A DNA stretch of 64,000 nucleotides. It comes from Elgaria multicarinata webbii. Taxonomy: Eukaryota > Chordata > Lepidosauria > Squamata > Anguidae. Within the stretch, counting starts at the first letter, position 1, and each line of letters opens with the position of its first letter. The translations under genes were made by a program, and so were the position numbers. Positions 57,701 to 64,000 of this stretch are shown here, in pieces. The stretch lies in contig NC_086188.1 in the NCBI RefSeq assembly GCF_023053635.1, positions 2,311,001 to 2,375,000 of the forward strand, written 5' to 3'. The notes under the pieces were generated by a model that was not told the origin of the DNA, made no database searches, and worked only from the letters and a program-made list of their open reading frames with translations.

Positions 57701-58583
57701 ACTTGGGATATTTCAGGTTGATGAAGCCTTGAAGATCAGAAACACAGACATCGCTAAAGAGCTCTGCCTTCCTCCAGTAAAATTGCACTGCTCCAGTAAG
57801 TGACTCTTTTTTTTTGTAAACTGTCGCTGCTCAGCTTGTTCTTTGGGCTTCTTCTGTCTTTTCACATGTGACGTTGAAGAGAGGAACATTTCAAGGCCCC
57901 CAAATGCAGACTCTCTGTGGTGAACATCAAAAGAGAGTTTGAACCCCCCCTCTTTGCAGTATGAAAAAAAACATTGGCCTGCCGTTATAGGATTGTGGTA
58001 AAGATTACTGAAAACATTTATTTATTTGTTTGTTTATTTATTTATTTATTGCATTTATATACTGCCCCATAGCCAAAGCTCTCTGGGCGGTTTACGAAAG
58101 TTAAAAACAGTGAACATTAAAAAGTATACAAAATTTTAAACCATCAAAAACAGTATAAAACAACGGTATCCATTTAAAAACAACCTGGGGTCCGTTCATT
58201 TGTGTACATTCATTTGTACACAAGTGCTATTATAAATATAAGTTTTCGTGCGTTCTAAACTGGCTACGAGAACGTCCCTCAAAACTTGGGTTCTTGAGTC
58301 TGTAATGCTTTGATGGGTGATCTCTCACTGTTAGTAAATGACCTGAAATTGTGGGTTTGATCTGCTAGGATTTGGGCTCTTCTCCCAGAGTCTTTTGTGT
58401 TCGAAATAGGTTTGTTTGTTTCGCTTCCGCTTCTTAAACCAGTTCAACATTTTACTCTTTCTTCCTTCCTTCCTGTTCCCCCCAGTGCTGGCAGAAGATG
58501 CCATCAAAGCTGCCTTAGCAGATTACAAGTTGAAACAGGGACCGTTGACTTCCAAGGCAGAGAAAAGTGCTTCCAGCGCATAG
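54791..58583 (+). CDS. ISCU: ISCU, mitochondrial iron-sulfur cluster assembly scaffold (5 coding exons)
   Basis: Coding exons 54791-54898, 56424-56537, 56684-56794, 57717-57795 and 58486-58583 give 510 nt, 169 aa (human 167). ISCU is the scaffold on which the NFS1-ISD11-ACP complex, with frataxin and ferredoxin, builds [2Fe-2S] clusters in the mitochondrial matrix. Residues 1-34 are Arg/Ala/Leu-rich with no acidic residue, a typical transit peptide. Cluster ligands are all present: Cys67 and Asp69 in APACGD, Cys93 in FGCGSA, His135-Cys136 in VKLHC. The LPPVK motif (129-133) that binds the HSC20/HSPA9 chaperones is intact. The last exon ends in a tail ([14 protein letters not shown]) that differs from the human EPKKGEAEKK. 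All junctions are GT-AG and keep frame. Intron 1 and intron 3 contain tandem arrays. Confidence 0.97.
55078..55412 (+). repeat. Minisatellite in ISCU intron 1 (26-30 bp unit, about 12 copies)
   Basis: Tandem units of the form TTGGAGTCCAGGGGACAC + C5-9 + AGAT. About 12 copies start at 55082, 55111, 55141, 55170 and onward; the last is degenerate. Units are nearly identical and differ mainly in the length of the C run, which points to recent expansion. GGGGACACCCC within each unit can pair on itself, and the opposite strand offers G runs of 5-9. All three frames stay open only because the unit has no stop codon. Confidence 0.92.
55413..56423 (+). other. Rest of ISCU intron 1
   Basis: Includes a short L2-type tail relic at 55580-55640 (-). 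No coding signal is seen. Confidence 0.5.
57196..57613 (+). repeat. 105-bp tandem repeat, 4 copies, in ISCU intron 3
   Basis: Units start at 57196, 57301, 57406 and 57511, exactly 105 bp apart, with only a few differences between copies. Because 105 is a multiple of three, one frame stays open through the array; it shows no protein-family feature. Each unit has a pyrimidine-rich run followed by CAG (ctgctgcttcctcc...cctctccag) that resembles a splice acceptor. The array ends about 100 bp before exon 4. Confidence 0.9.
58018..58195 (-). repeat. L2-clade LINE 3' end in ISCU intron 4
   Basis: tttatttatttattgcat tail, then actgccccatagccaaagct and ctctgggcggtttacg. Confidence 0.88.
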
Positions 58584-59360
58584 AAGCCTTTGGTGTCAAG
58601 GCCTGGAAGCCTGCCCCCGGCTTCGTTCCAGCTGTAATTTGGTGCCGTTCCAGTAAGGAGCCACAACATCACCTTAGTGCATTAGAAAAATGCACAGCAT
58701 ACGCGCACAACGTTAGACTTCCTTATGTCCAAGTGGGCAGACACGGCTTCCCGCAACGTCATCTTGAGCTCTCTGCCACCAGCTTTTCTCTTTCCTTTGT
58801 TTCCACGTGTGTGAAAAGAGCAAATTGTCTTGTGATTTCAGTGTGAGAATTTCACTATAATCTTTAGCAAGTAATCATTTGGGGCCTTCCGTATGTAGGC
58901 GGCGGGGGGGGGGTTACCTCAAGGTTTGCTCGGGAATGGTCACTTGGGCAGATCGAGGGACCTCGGGGTTGCGATAACACCTCCAACCCTTCAGTAAACT
59001 TGAGGAATTCTCCCCGCAGACAGGGAAATGCAATAGAGCAGCAGGGAATTTTCAGGGCAAAAAGACAGATAGCACAGGCGGGCCCTTTTGCTGTATTTCT
59101 CCAGGAGCAGGTGTTTGTGCTGTTGGTAGCACATCCGCCTAGCCTAAAATCAAGGGAGGGGACCTTGCCCCCAACAGCAGGCTAAGGCAGAAGCTACCTT
59201 TTCCTTCTCCTTATTTTCCAAGAAAGGACTGGATCTTGCCTTGACGAAGCTGTTTATGCACAAATTTCAGATGTATGTGAAGTGTAGCGTACGCTATATA
59301 CATATATACAGAGATAATATATGACTGTGCTCCAGTACAATAAATTGCCTGTTAATTTCA
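58584..59360 (+). terminator. ISCU: ISCU 3' UTR with AATAAA at 59339-59344
   Basis: Non-repetitive sequence from the stop to a canonical AATAAA at 59339, followed by a TG-rich stretch (cttggtcgtgttgc) that suits cleavage at about 59360. This gives a 3' UTR of about 775 nt. Confidence 0.75.
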
Positions 59361-61849
59361 CACTTGGTCGTGTTGCTACCTGCCGCTTAACGAATTACTT
59401 ACCTTTCATCAGCTGCGTCATGATTCTCTTTTTTAAAACAAACAACTATCCTACCTGTGAACCCAAGAGATGTACCCTGTTGTCCCTTTGAATCAACAGG
59501 CCTTAATTAGGTAGGCTCAACACGTGGCTAGGGTACCTTATGCTCTATCGGCTCTCTTTTTATTTTCAGAGGTAGTTGAGCTCATGATGGGTGGGGCATG
59601 ATGGGAGTTGTAGTCCATCGCATCTGAGTCGGTATGCACAGGATTGGGCTGTAAAGCTGCAATCCTGTACAGGCTTTCTTGGGAGTAAGGTCCATTCAGC
59701 TTGGCAGGAATTGCTTCGGAACAGCCCTGCATGGAGTTGGGCTGCACTGGTAGTAATAGTTTTGTTTCTCTGTGGAGGCTGAGGAAGGGGAAGGGGTTCT
59801 CAATTTTAAACTGGAAACAAAACTATGACATCCGGTGGAGGGGAGGAGTTTGCGTATTAGAAATGGCTTCCGTCACAACATGAGAGTGCTGCTGGAGCGG
59901 GCCCAGTTCCCCTCGAGGCCACCTCATGCCTCATTTGCAAACTCGGCTGGTAAGTGCCAATAAATTTATAGCCCCAAAGAGGCCACTAAGAAACGGAGGA
60001 GGCATCAGCTAACTGGGAGAAACTCTTAAGGGTTGCGCAAATGCAAGCAGCGCTTCAAGGGCTGAGCACGTTCCGTTGGCACAGAATTTCAGGTGACAAT
60101 GGGGAAAAGAAAAAATGGGTTTGGGAAGGAAAACTGGGAGGAAGTGGGAGAGAAGTGATGCTGCAACATTTTGTTGCAGGTCCTGCTTTTAGCTGCAGTA
60201 CAGGAAGGGAGCCCTCCTCTTCCCCCTGTGGCCTTCCCGCGTCTGGTCATCAAAATCTGCTCGCCTCAGGCTGTTTTCAATCGCCTTGAAAAGCCGCAAG
60301 CCCCTCCAGAGGGCAGCCGAGCGTGCTATTCTTCGGAAGGGAAGATTAAACAAAACCCTCCAGCGAGGGAGAGGTGCGTTCATAGCGGCATCCACGTTTT
60401 GACCTCTGAGGCATGTGGATCCTGCTACCCAGAAGAGCACACTGCTGTGGGCTTCCGGAATAGATCAGAGCTTCACTTCCAGGTTCCTGGGCTGCTTTAG
60501 GACCAAGGCAGGATCAACAGCTGTTAACGGCTAAGATGGGTTGGCACTGAGACGAGCTTTTGGAGCTGAAAGCTCCTAGCATATGCAATGGAATGCCAAC
60601 TTTGCTCCTTTTAATCTCCTAGGCTGCATCATGTTTAAAATAAATAAAAATTGGCAACCCAGTAGCGAGGGAAGACTTCTGAAGATAGATTTGTTTCTGG
60701 GGAAGAAAAACAATCCACACCTCAGAAGGATTGCTCTGCTCTCCAGCCTGTATTTTTTTTGTAAATCCACGGCTTTGCAACCTCGTTGCTGCACTTCTTA
60801 AACCCGGATCTCACTGACTCCTGCCCTGCGTTCCCGTGCCTACCCTGTGCTGGGATACGCCCATTTTCTAAACGAAATGAAGTCACCGCTGACAGATGAA
60901 GAAATGACAGTGGTGACATCGGAGCAATGGGGAAAAGTCGCGATAAATAGACACTTAGAAAAAGCGCAGTTTTGCAGGGGAAAGCCCGATGGAGCTGCGG
61001 GTTGGTGGCTGTGACACCAACGATGGAGCGCAACTGTGCAACCATGATGGGGTATTTAGATCCTATAGACAAGCGGCTTGGCGGACTGAATACAGATTAG
61101 GCAAATTCATAGAGTGCAGGTCTGTCAATGGCTACAAGTCATGAAGACTACATAGAACCACTGTATGGGAGCTTGTCTACCACTGAGGAACAAGAGAGAG
61201 AGAGAGTGTGTGTGTGTGTGTGTGTGTGTATTGCCTTTGCGCTCTCTTCGGGTGGTGCCCAGAAGCAACTACCCAGGGTCCCTGTAGCAGGCGAAAATGG
61301 ACCTTTGGTCTGATCCAGTCTGAAAAGCCAGCCAGAAGCAGCTGCATCACAGGCAGCTTCCGCCTGATCTGTTTTAGATGGAGCCCGTTCACACGTCCAA
61401 TCGTGCGAGACGTGCAAATATTCCTGCCACCCTCCGCCGCTTGTGCGAGACGTGCAAATATTTCTCTCCCTCTCCCCCCCCCCCCCCCACTGCTAAGCGC
61501 CAGCTGCTATCCCGAAGAGGCCTGTGGGGTAGTTGAAATAATTTATGGCCGGCTCAGGTTTCCAACCGAAATGTCTCCGCAGCTGCCGCAGCGTGGCAGT
61601 CGATAACGACAGCTGTACAGTGTCAGACTTGCATCTCTGCAGCTTGTTCCTGTCGCCGACGGATCCCTCCTGCAACGCAAGAGGTTTAGATTTCAGAAGC
61701 GGGATTGGTTCTTGGATAGGAGATCCAGGCAAGGCAGCCCAAACAGGGCTCAAAGTGTGTGTAGAAAGCAGGGGCCCAGCAGTGGTGGCTACCTCCACTG
61801 GAGGCTGATGGCTGCAATGTCAGTGGGGCAATGAATCCTAAGAGGTGAT
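59361..61849. other. Intergenic sequence downstream of ISCU
   Basis: A half-MITE at 59575-59700 (gatgggagttgtagtccatc, gctgcaatcctgtacaggct). (GT)n at 61207-61230 sits within a decayed CR1-type tail (tggacctttggtctgatcc). A C run lies at 61474-61489. No exon is recognised. Confidence 0.45.
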
Positions 61850-62390
61850 GACCTCATGTTACTCCACTTCTGAAATCTCTTCATTGGCTTCCAATTCACC
61901 TCAGAGTCCAATATAAACGTCTCCTGTTGACCTACAAAGCTTTTCACAGCCTAGCTCCTTCCTATCTTTCCTCTCTCATCTCACCCTATTGCCCCGCTCG
62001 TGCTCTTCGCTCCTCTGATGCCATGTTTCTCGCCTGCCCAAGGGTCTCTCCTTCCCTTGCTCGGCTTCATCCATTTTATTCCGCTGCCCCTTACGCCTGG
62101 AACGCTCTCCCAGAACATTTGCGAACTACAAGTTCAATCGCAGTTTTTAAAGCTCAGCTAAAAACTTTTCTTTTTTCTAAAGCTTTTAAAACTTGATTTT
62201 GATCTGACTTTTATACTGTTAGTTTTACTCTACCCTATGGCTGTTTGGTGCATTCTCTTCCCCTTCTTATTGTTTTATTATGATTCTATTGGAACGTACG
62301 CCTCTGCGGCAGGGTCTTGCTGTTTTACTGTTTTACTCCATACAGCACCATGTACACGGATGGTGCTATATAAATAAATAATAATAATGA
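61850..62390 (+). repeat. L2-clade LINE 3' region (third subfamily)
   Basis: Encodes YKAFHSLAPSYLSSLISPY, ARALRSSDAMFLACPR and YAWNALPEHLRT, then a VFKAQLKTFLFSKAF tail. Ends ggtgctatataaataaataat. The family is distinct from the GGGCGGTATA-type copies. Another LINE-like end (gtgggttataaattaaataa) follows at 62400-62520. Confidence 0.9.
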
Positions 62391-62530
62391 CCCCCCTTTT
62401 TATTTTTTAAAGGAACCAGCTTCAAACTCCTGATTAAGATTTTGCTTTTCATCTGGATTTTGTTGCTAGCTGCCTTGCACACCATTTTGGGGTGGAAAAG
62501 TGGGTTATAAATTAAATAAATACGGTCCTT

Positions 62531-62893
62531 TGTTCATACACAGCTAACAGCCCTCTTGTGTGATCATTGGTGGCCTTGACTCAACTGAACGACCAAGCCA
62601 TAAACCTTCCCCTTGCCCTGCCAGCCCACCTTTGTGACCTTGTGACGGAGTGCCATGTCTGTCCGTCCCCCGCTGTAGCATTTCCACGGAGGGGAACGGC
62701 GCAATCTAGTCATCTGAAGGGAGAGCCTTGACCTAAATCGGGGGGAAAGGCAACGAAACTAGGTCAGGGACTGGCATTTCTAAAAACACGTCCTTGCTCG
62801 GAACGGCGCCTTTGGCTCGAGACAAAGCAAGCAAGGAAAAAAGATGATGGGGAAAACATTCCGGTTGCTTGTGATGCCATCCAGACACAGGTG
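62531..62893. other. Unassigned non-coding sequence
   Basis: Unique sequence; lies past the candidate minus-strand poly(A) site. Confidence 0.35.
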
Positions 62894-62899
62894 TTTATT
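62894..62899 (-). terminator. Candidate poly(A) signal for the minus-strand exon at 63.1 kb
   Basis: TTTATT on the plus strand gives AATAAA on the minus strand, 218 bp after the candidate stop and followed by a GT-rich stretch (CACCTGTGTCTGG). The spacing is good for a short 3' UTR. Confidence 0.45.
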
Positions 62900-63116
62900 A
62901 ACAAAAGGGAAGAGGAGAACCAGGACTCCGTCTGCTTTGAGAGGGTGAAGAAAGAAAAAGAAAGACATTTCTAGGAAAAGTGGTTGCAGTGAAAAGGACG
63001 TTTGCTTCTGTTCAAATGAATAGCATGCCTTGTTTTCTCGGCTCGACAAAGTGACATTTATAATTGCTTTAAAAACTAGCAGGGCTGCTGCAACCTGGTA
63101 AAGGACTTTTAGGCAA

Positions 63117-63188
63117 TCAGTCATACAGATCGTCGTTAATTAACCGATGCTTATCAATGGCCTTTGCGTATGGGTGAAACCGGTCGTT
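63117..63188 (-). CDS. Candidate 3'-terminal coding exon of an unidentified minus-strand gene
   Basis: On the minus strand a good acceptor (CTCCCTGTTTTCAG) at 63189 is followed by 24 codons ending in TGA at 63117-63119. The peptide contains RFHPYAKAIDKHRLIN and ends DDLYD. Its charged and aromatic make-up looks like real protein, and the 220 bp after the stop are unique sequence leading to AATAAA. In the known gene order the next genes would be TMEM119, SELPLG and CORO1C, but the peptide does not match their C-termini as I remember them. A frame this short could be open by chance. Confidence 0.4.
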   Translation of the reverse strand, partial: NDRFHPYAKAIDKHRLINDDLYD

Positions 63189-63894
63189 CTGAAAACAGGG
63201 AGCGTGCTTTTCTTCGTCTTCAGATGGTGTGGGTGTTAGTGTGCCAAGTATGATCTGCAAACAGGCGTGCCCTCTCGTGTGAGCGGGGCAGGGGCTCTGT
63301 GAAGCTCGTGTGTGCAGTCTGTAGAAATTTCAGCTCTCTCTCCTGATCATGAACAGCCCTTCCTCTCTCTAGCCTTGGCTCTGGGTCAGTTTTTCCCCAC
63401 CTGGCTTCTGCCTTGGTTAGCTCGCCCCGTCAGTTGCCCACCTCTTTCCACCCCATCTGCCTCCCAGCTTTTGGGCTTATGTGTCTTTGCCCTCTTCCAC
63501 TTCGTTATTTCTCCCCCATCTACTGTCTCCATCGCTGCATGGTGTCAGGAGTGCATTGTTAAGCATCTTCAAGGATGGACAACCCATCAAAGAGGCCCAA
63601 CAAAAATGACTGGGAGCCTGGGAGGTATCTCCCAGAATCCTCTGCAACACCTCCCAGAATCCTCTGCAGCATTCTGGGATCTCACCACCAACATGCAGGG
63701 GCCTTTTGGCAGAGACAAATTGATGTGGGAACAGGTCCCTGAGGGTCGGAAAACTGAAGGGAGGGCCCAAGACCAGCGAAGTCGGGCATTTTTTTCCTTA
63801 GCTGCAGAATCATTTTTTTCCTTCGCAGTGTCTCAGATTGCATGTCCCAATTCTTCCCAGTGAAGGAGGACCACAGAGGATGCCATAGGAAAGG
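63189..63894. other. Possible intron of the minus-strand gene
   Basis: If the exon at 63117-63188 is real this is its upstream intron. No second exon was recognised. A direct duplication, cctcccagaatcctctgcaac then cctcccagaatcctctgcag, lies at 63626-63668. Confidence 0.35.
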
Positions 63895-64000
63895 CCCTCA
63901 AAATCCTCCCATATATACCTGCCCGAACTCTAAGATCATCTTCAGGGGTCCTTGTCTGGGAGCCCCCTGCAAAGGAAGCGACTACTAAGAAGAGGGCCTT
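63895..64000 (+). repeat. L2-clade LINE fragment cut by window end
   Basis: atatacctgcccgaactcta then catcttcaggggtccttgtc matches 43103-43200 of the best copy. Confidence 0.85.

Noticed and set aside
59361-64000. TMEM119, expected next to ISCU
   Set aside because: No open frame shows its signal peptide, transmembrane segment or C-terminus. The only gene-like trace is the unidentified exon at 63.1 kb.

Overview
The window is vertebrate nuclear DNA, most likely from a squamate reptile (lizard type). The genes have introns with GT-AG boundaries. The intergenic DNA is full of CR1 and L2-clade LINE 3' ends, tRNA-derived SINEs of the Sauria/Squam kind, and short palindromic DNA-transposon derivatives. 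The proteins align along their whole length with my recollection of the human orthologues. No species call is possible from the sequence alone.

Layout. 1-28.9 kb: a gene-poor flank of interspersed repeats and unassigned unique sequence. 28.9-29.33 kb: a GC-rich promoter with a CCAAT-box cluster and a perfect ER-stress response element. 30.87-32.92 kb: FICD (+), two coding exons, 463 aa. 32.9-37.2 kb: tail-to-tail interval holding a tRNA-type SINE, a TIR element and an L2 fragment. 37.18-53.71 kb: SART3 (-), 19 coding exons, 947 aa. 53.71-54.79 kb: divergent promoter interval of 1,082 bp. 54.79-58.58 kb: ISCU (+), five coding exons, 169 aa, with a clear poly(A) signal at 59339. 59.4-64 kb: mostly non-coding, but 62.89-63.19 kb looks like the last exon and short 3' UTR of an unidentified minus-strand gene. 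The order and orientation FICD(+) SART3(-) ISCU(+) is the one I know from human 12q24.

The three genes do separate jobs. FICD is the ER-lumenal enzyme that AMPylates and de-AMPylates BiP. SART3 recycles U4/U6 snRNPs in the nucleus. ISCU is the mitochondrial scaffold for Fe-S cluster assembly. All exon joins keep frame and the exon lengths sum exactly (1392, 2844 and 510 nt including stops), so all three look intact.

Most worth a second look: the perfect ERSE in the FICD promoter; the 14-base YY1-like motif overlapping both start codons of the SART3/ISCU pair; two tandem arrays inside ISCU introns, one of which repeats an acceptor-like motif in a 105-bp unit; a strongly G-skewed tract at the start of FICD intron 1; the orphan minus-strand terminal exon near 63.1 kb; and several well-preserved palindromic transposons with target-site duplications. 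I saw no clear new molecular system beyond these.
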